Shown here: piece by piece, positions 1 through 10,663 of the stretch
Position numbering within the stretch: position 1 is the first letter of the stretch
Layout: each line of letters opens with the position of its first letter
Made by a program: the position numbers and the translations under genes
The notes under the pieces: generated by a model
The model's database searches: none
What the model saw: the letters and a program-made list of their open reading frames with translations, nothing else
Told to the model about the DNA's origin: nothing
Source: Daphnia pulex
Taxonomy: Eukaryota; Arthropoda; Branchiopoda; Diplostraca; Daphniidae
Reading direction: 5' to 3'
Length of the DNA: 64,000 nucleotides
Assembly: GCF_021134715.1 (NCBI RefSeq)
Contig: NC_060024.1
Location: 3,658,001-3,722,000, forward strand

Positions 1-1
1 A

Positions 2-202
2 CATTCAAGCAAGAGAGATGCTATTGATAGTAGAAGGATTTCAGGTTTACGCATTCATGTGGAAAGAGCTACTAGGCGAATACGTGAGTTTTGTTTTGTT
101 TCCCCTCATGAATGCATAACAAACCAGCAACTTAAGCATGTTGATGATGTAATAAAAATTGTTTGTGGCCTTGTCAATTTGCAAAATCCTTTCATAAAGT
201 AA
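2..202 (+). mobile_element. C-terminal end of a DDE_Tnp_4 (Harbinger/IS5-like) transposase, cut by window edge
   Basis: The frame is open from base 2 to a TAA at 200-202, about 66 residues. It contains RIHVERATRRIREF followed by VDDVIKIVCGLVNLQNPFI, the usual ending of DDE_Tnp_4 endonucleases: the HVERA glutamate is the third acidic residue of the DDE triad and the final hydrophobic stretch is the family's C-terminal helix. The upstream part lies outside the window, so integrity cannot be judged. It is probably one copy of a repeated element. No host neighbour is visible. Confidence 0.8.
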
Positions 203-3200
203 GTGAAAGTTTATCGTCTGATTTAATCATCAATGTATTGCAGTGGATACATTAAATGGAAATGAGAACAGGCCATATGGAATCTATCCAAAATTGCAAA
301 CTCTTTTGAAGAAGAGACTCGACATATTCTTTATCGTAGGGTACAAGGATGATTTCAACATTAACATTTCAACATATGTATATCGACGACAGGAATATTA
401 TTTGAATCAGCTTTAATAAAGCCGTCCAAGAGACGGTGAGACATCTTGTATTCTCTAAGTCGTTTGAAAAGAAATAGTTATGCGGGCTAAAAAAGTTTTG
501 AGGCTGACGCACTCTATTGGTTTCACGGATCACGTGATCCATTTCTATTGGTTGTTCATGAACCAATGAACCCTTTCGCTCATGCCGGAAGATCACATGA
601 CTTTTAAGCCACCTCCTCCGTTTTTGAGGTCGGTCCTGACCCTATTGGGATCGTGGTACGCTCTGTCAGGCGCGAGTACAAGCGAGAGATAGGAAAGTGG
701 ACACTATTAATTTAAGGAGCTTCAATTGGGCTACAATATTTACTCAGGTAGATGGGTGGGATGTATGAGCTTAAATTTTTGCTACGGAAATGGAGTACTT
801 ATCTATTTACCAAAGAAAAATGTGTGCTACATAGCTGGCACTACTATCCCTTCGCTAGCGGGATGATTCCGGGTTTCGGCACCAAAACTGTGAATCAATT
901 AAATCACTAGTTATACTAGATTTATTGTTATTGATGGTTTTTTTACTGTTTGATTAACTAAGTAGAACTAATCAACGCTAAAAGGTGCTGGAAACGATAT
1001 CCCATAATAAGCGGTCGATCTCCTTTCTTAAGACCATATCATGTCATGATTTACACAGTGTTAACATAAGGATATGATTGAATGAGCCATCTGTATGACT
1101 TGGCCATTAAGTTGCAAATTAAACAAAAAACTTATAGAACAAAAACTGTCAGTGGAAATTAAAATAGTATACTGTTCCCGGGAGGTTGGCAACTCTCAGA
1201 ATCTTACACCCTGACCCTGACTATAATAGAGTTGGTGCATGAATAAGGGATTCTTTTGAAAAAAATATCATTAGAATCAATTTTTCACGCTGATGCTCAT
1301 GGTAATTTTTATTTTTTAAATAAAAATTTATCCCCGAAATCTCACTTCAAAATTGAGATTAGCTCTCCCCACTTTAAAATGGACTTTAAGTCATTTTTTG
1401 TGGGTGGTCCTTAAAATGTGATGAATTTTGCTCTTTACCCCCCCCCCCCTTTTCACCCTTTTTCATGCTGCTTCATGCATGCCCCCTCTTTTGCCCTTAG
1501 GACTTTCGAATCAAGTATCGGCTTTCCCGATTACTTTAAAATTATAAGAAAATATGGAAAATACTCTACGTTATTTCCTCTTTAAGCCTGTTTAATTTGT
1601 TTTATATTTACAATAGTTTAAATAAGAGATATTCAATAATATACTAAGACCCTTTTGTTGGGGGCGCATCGGCCACACAGTGTCGGGGCTTCTTGGCTTA
1701 CATAAAATTGCAAATGATAGCAGTAAAATTATTTGTGTTCGACTTTTTTCGTGTTTTTAGTCAACTACCATACTTATTTAAGATTTTTAATTGATATTCC
1801 GTTGGTGGGTTGCATTATTGGGTTATTTTCTTAATTTTAAATTTCTACTGTCAGTCAACGGTTTTTCCGTAAGAAATACAGGGCCGAGACACCCTGGCGG
1901 TGTGAGCAAAAGACCCCGTATCTGGGGCGGGTTTGCTTTTTTTTTAAATCGGCAATAACCTTGTCTTAATTTATTTAGATCGGATTGAAAAAATCACCAT
2001 TTAGAGCAGGAAGGATTCTCTTTCTTTTAAGATTTGATGGATCTAAATCCGTTAGAAAATAATGGAATGGAAGCTAAGAGAAAAAAGTGAGCCAGTCGCC
2101 CCACTCTCTCCTACGAGGTAACAATTTTCGGTAATATCAATTTACCGAAAATCAAAGCCTTTTTTAACAGTGTAGGGGATACTGGAGTAACACGGGACAG
2201 TTTTCTTTTTCCTCGCATATCTCCCAGAATTTAATCACCCTATTTTATTTTTTTTACATTTTTATGTATTTCACATTCAAAGGTACCCCTTATATATTTT
2301 ATTTAATTTTAGAGTAAACCGTTTACCCGTAGGAGACGGCTAAAGTTTTCAAAAATTTGTGGGAGGAACCTATTTTGAGGGGTAAGTGAGGACACTAGGG
2401 AGGGTAGGGTGGGACGTTTGCTTTATAAGCCTTAAAATTTGTTAAAAATTTAAAAAAAAAATTAATCGTGTTCCCCTACATCGATTCTACATGTCTTTAA
2501 AAAAAATTAATGAATTATTGTGTAAATTGAAATTTGCATTTTATGAAAAAATAGCTTAGCTCCGCCCTCAAATCTTTCTGCCCTTCTAAACTGCAGTAAA
2601 ATTTGCTGTCCAAAATTTCCCAAAAGCTCTCTTTTTTAAATGTCTATATTTCCTAAAATAATGGGTCTGAAATTCCAATTTTTTTTGTAAACGATAAAGA
2701 AATGAACGATTTTCTATCCATGTAAATAAAGTATGCATTTTTTGTATTTTTGCCGTAAAACCTTATATGGCGGCGAAAAATTTTACAAGCGAAAACCCGT
2801 TTTTTTATTTTGTCAATAACTCCTACAGTTGCATATTATGCGGAATGTGGTAATATTAACTGGCAATTATGTCAAACACAAATATGAAATGACTGTGGTG
2901 ATGCGAATGCTTTCAACAAATTGTTTCTTTTAGTTTATCATGTTTGCTGGATCTTATTCTCTTGTACTGTTCGTTCTTGTGTGTTTGGTCTTGATTAACT
3001 CCTTGTTGAGTCTTTTCTTTATCTTGGTCTTTTGTCTATTACTTGTTGGTCATACTCAATATCGAGCTCTCCAATTTTTCCTGCAGAACTGTTAAAATTA
3101 TTCAAACTGCTAATTGTGTTTGGTTTAATACAAAGTTAAATGATACTTATCACTTTGTTGGTTAATAACACATCATGCTCTTCTCCAAATGATTGCTGAC

Positions 3201-5401
3201 AAATTGATCTTGAACGTTCACTTTCTTTACTGATATACATTAGTCTGGACAAGAGGAGTTACAAATGGACTTGATCTTACTATTACGAGATCCTTCATTC
3301 TTTTTTCACTAGCACATTTACATCTCTAGGCTCAGTTGTTCTTGCAGCACACTTTTAGCTACTGATTTAAAAAAGTTTTTGTCGTTCATTCTGGGTTGTA
3401 AACACCAACTGTCATGGAGAAACTCGTTGTTTGTTTTGGCCGTGAGAGAAGCAGTGCAATGAAGGAAGGGGAAGCCCACTGACCAATCAGAATATCGGAG
3501 GGTGCATCGCGCCTTACAAAAAAGTGCATCGCGCTGATCGCGCTGTAGGCTACCATTGCTCAGAAATCACCACAAAGCGTCTCTGAGAGCCGTCGCGATG
3601 ATCGATATCTAGTTAACATTCCTTCTAATTTTTGAAGACTAAATTATGTTTCGCATATGTCATGTTTATTTAATGTAAAGCGCAGTTTTTTTGTAATTGT
3701 ATAAAAGACAATTAATTAATTTTAAAAAGTAATATTGTGAGTTTAATAAATCAGGTATATTACTCTACATTGTAGCTGCGAGTTTACAGATTTCGTTTAG
3801 AACGCTGTCTGACAACGAACTGAACTCACTATGCACTCTTATATTATACCTGCACTTTAAAGTTGAACATGTTATATAATATATTTAGTTGATGAGACAA
3901 GGCATGCATCTAGTACAGTACCCTATTATTCTTTTCGGTTTAAGAATTTTTGAATACGTCGGTTAGAAAATAGACAGCCAGGAAAAAATACTATTTTTAA
4001 AAAATAATCTTGAATGCAGCAACACGCTTTATCAAATTATATTATTGAAATCAGAAAACTATGATGAAGAAACTGTCATGTTATTCCATCGGACGATCAG
4101 ACGAGAAAATCAAAACCGCCCTGTTTGCCAGCCCCCCTCCAAGCCTTATACCTTTTTACCTTACTCCACCTCTAAACTCTATACCTGCCTTCTTTACCCT
4201 ACCTTATCCCCAGGGTTCTATATAGGCCCTATGTTACCATTACAAAAATAGCTTTTTCTTTTTTCTCCAAACTCTAGTTTAAGCTTTAAGTTTAAGAATA
4301 CGTAGACGAAAAATGTTGACGTGAAAGTTTTTCATTTCTATAGTTTATAAAACAGTTATATTTTTAAAATCTTCATAATAATTATTATTAGGGGCGAGTG
4401 GGGCTAAAAGGCCTGGGGCCAGGTCGCTCTTTTCTAATTATTTAGCTCTGTATTTAATTTAAAAAATTGAGCTTTTATCCATGTGTGCATCATTATCATG
4501 CGCACTAATATTGGAAATTTCAAGAATATATGACTAGCCGTTCTGAAGATATAAAGTAAAAACATTTGACTTTTTTATGAAAGATTTTTCGAAAAGCTTT
4601 TTCATATAATTTCTTTTAGAATAACGATAGAAATCTTAATATATTAAAAAATACTAGTGAAATAGAGAATTTAACCTCTATCAACTATATGTAAAGGCGT
4701 AAACAGAAAAATTAATTATAGTGGCATAAAATATATTTTGTGTAGACGACCTTGTTGGGGCTATTTCTGCCTTTCACCGTAGGGCTAGTTGGCTTATGGA
4801 AAATTGCCATTGCTGAGAATAACTGAATTTTTGAATTAGATCAAATTTCTTGTGGATATTAAAACTAACCCAGGGAATTATATATAAAAACCACACTGAA
4901 AAAATAAATCGTTGTTATTATGATTTATTTGATCAAAATTGAGATTTCAAATCGGGGGCGTAGCCCCCGCTGCACCTAAGCAGCACTAGCTTGTGATATA
5001 AATAACTAGTTAAAATAGAGAGGAAAATGACGTAGTAGGCCTAATCCATATAAACTAAAAATACTTTGATTAAATTGTTTTAAAAATTAAAATGTAATGG
5101 AAAATCTGATATGGTTTGTGCGGTTTGCGAAAATTATTAAAGACTAGCTTCTGATGTCACTCTAAAATGGACGGTAAGTCGGTAATTTGTAATTTGTTGC
5201 ATGGAAACTGTTAAGAAAGATAGTAATTGCAAGGCGGTGTGGGGTAGCGGGAACTGCGCCCCCGCTGCACCTAAGCCGCACTTGCACTCTTGTTCAAAAT
5301 GGGGCTACTTAGCGCTACTTATAAGATGCGAAACGGAAAACGCAACTTATAAGTTGAGAAACGCTTCTTACATAGTAACCTTCGCAACCACCTTTCACTA
5401 G
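203..5401. other. Gene-free AT-rich stretch
   Basis: I see no credible coding exon on either strand. The stretch is AT-rich with short homopolymers (a C run near 1439-1450). The few open frames (for example near 369-596 minus and 4045-4251 plus) lack family features, splice context or codon bias. It probably consists of old repeats, including the tail of the transposon whose transposase ends at 202. Confidence 0.5.
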
Positions 5402-6121
5402 TACACTCTAAGATTTTTCTTCCTACTTTTGTCTACTTTCGGCTACTTTTTCGGTAGCGAAATGGACATAGTACTTTTTGGTAGGGCTTTCTACCTTATG
5501 GACGTAACTTCTACCATTGCAATAAAGTCGCGAAATAGTAGTCCAAAAGTAGAGTATATACTATTTGTCTACCATTAAAAAAATCTCCGGAAAGTAGAGT
5601 ATCTACAATTTGTCTACTTGATCCCTACTCTACCAACTCCCTTCAACCAGAATTGAACCTTCAACCTTTGAAGTGGCACTCCAGCTTGCTAACCGCTATG
5701 TTAAATGGTTCTAGCATAAAAATCGTAAGTCATGATTAACGTTTATGGTATAAAATGGAATCTTGTCACATTTCCGTTGCAGTAGGGAAACTAACCATAA
5801 TCATGTTCCCAAAATTCTTATTAAGCTTAACAATAATTATTAAGCATTAAAATGCTAGATAGTCTACTTTCAACCTACTATACAAAAGTAGAATGAAAAA
5901 ATAATTTCCTACTTTATTAAAGTAGAAGGAATTTTCTACCTTTTCCCTACTCTCCAACGTAGAAGGAATGAAATTTCCTACTTTTCCCTACTTTCAAAAG
6001 TAGAAGGAATAAAATAGTTTCCTACTTCGTTAAAGTAGAAGGAATTTCCTACCTTTTTCCTACTTTTTCGACTCTACCATATAAAGTAGGGAAAAAGTAG
6101 GACATAAAAACTTAGAGTGTA
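5402..6121. mobile_element. Miniature inverted-repeat element (about 720 bp) with TA-flanked termini
   Basis: The left end reads TACACTCTAAGATTTTTC and the right end, reverse-complemented, reads TACACTCTAAGTTTTTAT. Similarity continues inward with CCTACTTTT-type sequence, giving imperfect terminal inverted repeats of roughly 38 bp. Both outer ends are TA, fitting a TA target duplication as in Tc1/mariner-type elements. The interior carries no long reading frame; instead it is filled with alternating forward and reverse copies of a short AGTAGAAGGAAT / TTCCTACTTT motif, especially 5870-6090. A tRNA-like stretch (5641-5705) lies inside. The class is inferred from termini only. Confidence 0.7.
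5641..5705 (-). repeat. tRNA-like (Pol III box A/B) sequence inside the miniature element
   Basis: On the minus strand a box A-like TAGCGGTTAGCAAGCTGG is followed about 35 bp later by a box B-like GGTTCAATTCT. The stems are too imperfect for a functional tRNA and I cannot assign an anticodon loop. A tRNA-derived SINE head or tRNA relic is the likely reading. Confidence 0.4.
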
Positions 6122-6165
6122 GATTTGCAACTTAATATATTTTTTAAATAATAAGATGTATGAGG

Positions 6166-6240
6166 TTGGGATCGAACCTTAGCCCTTGGGATCTGAAGCA
6201 CTGTAGGCCTACGCTAATCACTACGCCAATCGTTACATGT
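6166..6240 (-). repeat. tRNA-like relic
   Basis: Read on the minus strand, box A-like TTGGCGTAGTGATTAGCG is followed by box B-like GGTTCGATCCC at tRNA spacing. The acceptor and anticodon stems do not pair well, so this is more likely a tRNA pseudogene or SINE head than a tRNA gene. It lies about 45 bp right of the miniature element. Confidence 0.4.
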
Positions 6241-6798
6241 AAAATTATTTACGCTCTCCTTTCTGATTCTCTTCTGATCCCAATCCTTCTTACTTCTTGA
6301 TCTAACAGCTCCAGAACCCGTCCTCGTTCTAGCTCTCTCCTTCCTCGACCGTCACCCCCTCCCCCCCCCCCCGTGCCCGCACTGCCCTCTAACTCTACTT
6401 TTCTCTTATCATATGGGTTTAATCGTTCCATAAACTACATAGATGCACCTTATGCCGTCTTGGTAAATTACTTACAGCATCGAATTAAAAGCCTCATTTA
6501 TAAATTTTGATGCAAATTATACCTTGTTGTATATTTATAAGAATTCTAACTTCGAATGCTTTCTGTGTTGTCTTTCCAGACACAACTATTTTATTATTAT
6601 TGTGTATCTTCGACCGTTTCTTAGCAAACACACTCGTTTCATCGATGAAATACACGCATGCACATTATTATTCAAACACAAATCTACGTTATAATGATTG
6701 TGTCTAGTGTAATAGAACAAGTTAAACAGGTTCCATATAGGCTAGTGCGATCGTAGCGGCCGCTACTGTGAATGTGGTAGCTTTTCACTATTATGGTA
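6241..6798. other. No gene recognised
   Basis: It contains a C-rich run at about 6358-6372. A frame open from about 6742 to 6798 would run into the fucosyltransferase frame if the miniature element at 6799 were absent. Nothing else is supported. Confidence 0.3.
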
Positions 6799-7022
6799 TA
6801 GGGGAGAGCGGAGTTGGAAGGGACAAAAAAAAATAACACCGAGTGTAACTTCCTATATCTTTTTAAATATATAGAATTAAGAAAATGTTTCAAATGATCT
6901 TTAAAGGCATCTATTTAATCTTTCTAAATCGGCTAAAAGAAATGTTTCTGTCATTACAGGAACTAACATATAACCACTCTGTCCCATCCAACCCCTGTCC
7001 CATCCAACTCCGCTCTCCCCTA
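6799..7022. mobile_element. 224-bp MITE with about 25-bp terminal inverted repeats and TA duplication
   Basis: The left end is TA then GGGGAGAGCGGAGTTGGA; the right end is its reverse complement, TCCAACTCCGCTCTCCCC then TA. The inner repeat continues (AGGGACA / TGTCCCA) with one mismatch. There is no coding content. It ends directly against the fucosyltransferase exon, and its right terminus supplies a CCCCTAG that could act as a splice acceptor. Near-perfect termini suggest a fairly young insertion of Tc1/mariner-like type. Confidence 0.8.
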
Positions 7023-7030
7023 GTAGTGAA

Positions 7031-7564
7031 ATGCAAATGTCCAACTGCGTTACCCCAGTTCGGCGCGAAAACTACGTTCAGCAGCTGAGCAGCAAGTATA
7101 TTCCCGAGGACATCTTCGGATCCTGCACTAATATGCAAAATTGTTCGCAGAAATGCTATGACATGTTACGCAACGATTACAAATTCTATCTGGCCTTTGA
7201 AAACACTTGGTGTCCAGATTATGTGACAAAAAAGTTTTACAGGAGCTTAAAATATAACACTGTTCCAATTGTGATGGGTGGGTCTGAATACGAACGCTTT
7301 GCACCACTAAATTCTTACATGAACGTTAAAGATTTTCGATCTCCTAAAGAGCTCGCTGAATATATTTTGATGCTGCAGAATTCGGATGAATTATTTGCAA
7401 AATATTTTAATTGGAAGAAATATTATTCTATTGCAATGCCTTACAATCATGGTTTATGCGAATTATGTCGCATGGCCCATGATGAAACCCTTCCACCCAA
7501 AATATACCAGGATATTAAGGAATGGTGGTTCGATAGCGTTAAATGTCTTAACACCTCGAACTAA
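7031..7564 (+). CDS. Alpha-1,3-fucosyltransferase (GT10), C-terminal half only
   Basis: The encoded 177 residues carry the GT10 donor-binding signature YKFYLAFENTWCPDYVTKKF (about residues 51-70), then YNTVPIVMGG and a conserved C-terminal NHGLCELCRM cysteine pair. Enzymes of this family are Golgi type II membrane proteins that move fucose from GDP-fucose to GlcNAc in N-glycans or Lewis-type glycans. Only the C-terminal catalytic half is present: no cytoplasmic tail, membrane anchor, stem or N-terminal catalytic half is found in the 6 kb upstream. The nominal first ATG is not a trustworthy start; the exon probably begins near 7021 with a splice acceptor. The frame runs cleanly to TAA at 7562-7564. 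It is sandwiched between a MITE and a solo LTR, so it may be a last exon with distant partners or a stranded gene fragment. Confidence 0.75.
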   Translation: MQMSNCVTPVRRENYVQQLSSKYIPEDIFGSCTNMQNCSQKCYDMLRNDYKFYLAFENTWCPDYVTKKFYRSLKYNTVPIVMGGSEYERFAPLNSYMNVKDFRSPKELAEYILMLQNSDELFAKYFNWKKYYSIAMPYNHGLCELCRMAHDETLPPKIYQDIKEWWFDSVKCLNTSN

Positions 7565-7587
7565 TATAGCTCATCTTTCATTCTCAC

Positions 7588-7977
7588 TGTAATGCGCAGT
7601 CGCGCACTGACTAAAGGAGTACATATCGCTTACTGTATGTATATTCTGTAAGCCCGCACCCTTCATGCTCTTCTCCTCTTTTAATAACCGTACATAATTT
7701 CCCACCCGTTTTAATAACCTCTCATGATTGTCGCCCGCCATTTTGGAACTGCTTCTATGGCTGACACACTCAGCCGTTGCATAGGCCGCGCGGGAGTATA
7801 TAAACTCCCGTCGCAGCCTCTAGAGTCAGACTAGTCATCTCACTGGTCCTCTACCTAAGGCAACAGTTGTAAGTTAAACTCTCTCTCTCTCTCTCAGTTT
7901 GTACTCTGTGCTATGTAGCAAATAAACTAGTTCGGCCTAAATGTTTGAACCGTTCTTCGAAGTAAGCGCGCCTTACA
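7588..7977 (+). mobile_element. Solo LTR (Gypsy-like, about 390 bp)
   Basis: It starts TGTAATGCGC and ends GCGCGCCTTACA, matching TG...CA ends with short inverted termini. It is flanked by the 4-bp direct repeat TCAC (7584-7587 and 7978-7981), a target-site duplication. Inside are a TATA box (TATATAAA, 7797-7804), a CT microsatellite (about 7879-7897) and an AATAAA near 7920, the usual U3-R-U5 order on the plus strand. No internal region or second LTR is present, so it is a recombined solo LTR. It begins 24 bp after the fucosyltransferase stop. Confidence 0.75.
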
Positions 7978-7981
7978 TCAC

Positions 7982-9423
7982 TGTTAGAAGGATTAGGGCG
8001 TTAGGCCTACTAAATATTGGATTTTACTCCGAAAATACAGTAGAAAAATCTATCTCCATTTTTCGAAAGTCTTGCGAAAGTTGGGGGCAGATTCGAAAAT
8101 TTTGTTAAAAAATACTCATTTGTAATGTAGCGAGAATAAACAATAAACCCGAATATGCAATTCAATCTAATTTTTTTTAAATTTTTTGTAAAAAAAATCA
8201 TAAGTGACAGAGATATGAGTTTTTATTTTCTAAGTTATAAATTTTTTTATTGTAGGGCCTAAGAATAAAACAACAATCCTTCTCATAGTCCTTTCTAAAT
8301 CAAATCCCATTAAACTTTTTTCGGTATGTTATCAGCACAAAAGATGTTACGTCGTTACTGTCTTTGGGAAAGAACTAGATTAAAAAATAAAAGCTTCAAT
8401 AGGTTGGTTGTGGTCAGCGCAGATCAGCTCTTTATAAAAATTGTGGTCAGTCTTACCCAGCCCTGCCTTTTTAATAAAATAACACTTCAAACTTATCAAA
8501 ATCAATCTTTCTGCCGACTGCCGCCCTGTATAGGGCTCTTCGGGATCTTTTTTTTTTTTAGCCGTTTTATCTGGCAACGCAGCATGGCTCTAGACTTTTT
8601 TAGCGCGAGAACGGGGAAAAGAGGGAGAATGGGACGAGTGGGAGGGAGGAGGGCGTACGAAAAAAAAGGGGACCCACGTTTCCTCTTCGGTTATGGGCAT
8701 CCACTTGTGGGCATCTAATTGCGGCCATCTAAATGTAATTAGATTTAAAAGCCTTTTAATTAAAGGTGTTTAAATGTTTTAATTATTACTTTTTAGGATT
8801 CCTACTCCACACTTCACTGCAACAAAGTGAACAAACTAACTAGGATGCAGTTTGTAGGACTTCAATGCAAACCAAAAAACCACTCATTTTTCATTTTTCA
8901 CGGATCAGCCAAGCCTTTAGTTGAACGGGATGCTTCGGTCTTGATCCTTGAAGTTGCCTAGTAAACCAAAATCGGAAAATCCTATAGAAAAAAAAAATGT
9001 CATGGGAAATTAAAATTTTTCTACTGTTCCTTTCCTTTCCTTCTTATCCATTCTAACAGTCTAATTTAGCGTTATTCCATAAAATGGTTTTCCAAATTTT
9101 TAAAAGTACTTCTGCTGGCGGATTTTAATTCCATTTCATTAATTAAAACTTAAAACGATTCTCTAAAGATAACGTAAAGAAATAAAAACCCAATTGTTAA
9201 TGAAGTCCAGACCATGTTTGACCAAATTTATAATAAAATGGTAATACGTTGGCTGTGTGATACAAATTAACATACGATCAATATTCTCCATTCATACGAT
9301 TCGCGCACAATCACACTGACAAAGAAAATTTATGACACAATAGTATGATGATTATCAACAAAATGTGAAATAAGCGGGTTCCTTTTTTTTTCTTTTATGT
9401 CTTTTTTTGAATTCATTTCCCAA
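7982..9423. other. Intergenic; one dispersed repeat copy, no gene
   Basis: No family-matching frame is seen. The only recognisable object is the repeat copy at about 8526-8695, whose partner lies at about 41001-41180. The segment 9000-9420 is AT-rich and would hold the 3' flank of the minus-strand Tribbles gene. Confidence 0.4.
8526..8695 (+). repeat. Dispersed repeat, copy 1
   Basis: The stretch from TGTATAGGGCTCTTCGG through GCCGTTTTATCTGGCAACGC and a purine-rich GGGAGAATGGGACGAGTGGG run to CCCACGTTTCCTCTTC recurs at about 41001-41180. In the other copy the terminal part is inverted. It is non-coding; apparent frames across it follow the low-complexity purine tract. Confidence 0.7.
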
Positions 9424-10663
9424 TCAATCTTCCATTCGAGAGGAGTCGGCCACGGCTTCGGGAACCACTTGATCGACGACAGAGAGTTCGGGCCTCACGA
9501 AACCCACGCCAGTTACTTCCGGTTTGCTTTTCACTTGATCCACTTTGGCCGTGCGCAAAACTGCCGAGAACCAAGGGTGGAGCAGAATGTCGCCGGCCTC
9601 CAGTCGCTGGCAAGGATCGCGACGGAGCAGGTGGCGGATGAGACACCTGGCCCTGGACGACACAAAATCCGGAACGGTAAAGTGGCCGCGGATGATTTTG
9701 GTGAAGAGCCCGAATGGTCCCGAGTCCTGGAACGGATAGCGGCCAACCAGAAGCGTGTAGAGGATGATGCCCAGAGACCAAAGATCAGCTGCACGGCCGG
9801 AATAGCGGGCGCCACGACTCAACAACACTTCCGGCGTCACGTAAGCCGGATACCCGTGCTTCCGCCAAACCCCATCGTCCGAATCCGATCGCTCCAGCAC
9901 TATCGCTTCCTCCAACGATTCTAATCTTAATTTCGACCTAAACAAATCAAATAAATGTCATTAATAACTGTCACAAGTTGTTGAATTATTTTGGATTTAA
10001 TTACCTTTGCGGATCGGCAAAGACGAAGCGTCTGAGCTTCAAGTCGGTGAGAACGACTCCGTGGCGATGGCAATCGAAAACGGCCTGGGCGGCCTGGCGG
10101 AAGAGATTTCTGGCCTCGATCTCTTTCAGCCGTCGCTTGGATCTCAGATACGAGTGCAAGTCGCCGTAGGAGGCCGGCGAGAGGAGATAGAGCTTTGGCG
10201 TTTGAGCGTCACCCTCGGCGTGGACGACGTGCTGGATGGGCGTCACGACGTCAGAGTTCCTCAGGCGGTGGTGGGCCTCGAGCAGAGTAGCCGTCGACGG
10301 CGAAGTCGGCGAGCACTCGCGGCAAAAGTAGATCTCCTCGCTGACCGTGTCGATGCAGCGCCGCAGCGGTTGACTTTGAGGCGAGACGGCGCCCTCGAGG
10401 CACTCCAGCAGCAGGTAGCGCTCGTTCAGCAAGAGGATCTCGGCGGGAGAGACGTCGGCGGCCAAGGCCGGCGCCGGGATCTTGGACAGGAAAGTCGGCG
10501 GCGAGAGAGGCGTCGGCGGGATAGGATCGATGACATTGCCCACAGCCGCCTCGGCAGAAACGTCGTCCGACTTTTGAACGGACGGGTGCTGCTGCAGGAG
10601 AGGTTGCTTCCGCTGGGCCAGCTCGATGTTGAGCAGAGGCAGAGTCGGTCGGGCCACCTGCAT
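9424..10663 (-). CDS. trib: Tribbles pseudokinase (two exons, 390 aa)
   Basis: Exon 1 is 10663-10005 and exon 2 is 9937-9424, joined by a 67-bp GT-AG intron; the model closes to 390 residues. An N-terminal Pro/Ala-rich segment (about 1-95) precedes a degenerate kinase fold. The catalytic-loop equivalent reads TDLKLRRFVF (about 205-214), and the DFG position is replaced by SLE (about 227-229), the Tribbles hallmark that argues against normal Mg-ATP catalysis. HGYPAYVTPEVL, DLWSLGIILYTLLVGRYPF and the C-lobe follow. The tail has ILLHPWF (MEK1-binding motif, ending at residue 343) and DQVVPE (375-380), the COP1 ubiquitin-ligase docking motif. Known family role: scaffold that brings C/EBP, String/Cdc25 or similar substrates to COP1 and damps AKT/MAPK signalling. 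I chose the ATG at 10663 because the further upstream frame has no ATG; a spliced 5' UTR exon is possible. Confidence 0.93.

Noticed and set aside
369-596. 75-codon minus-strand frame near the left edge
   Set aside because: No motif, no codon bias, no splice signals.
5870-6100. CRISPR-like array
   Set aside because: The motif copies alternate in orientation, vary in spacing and lie inside a eukaryotic miniature element.
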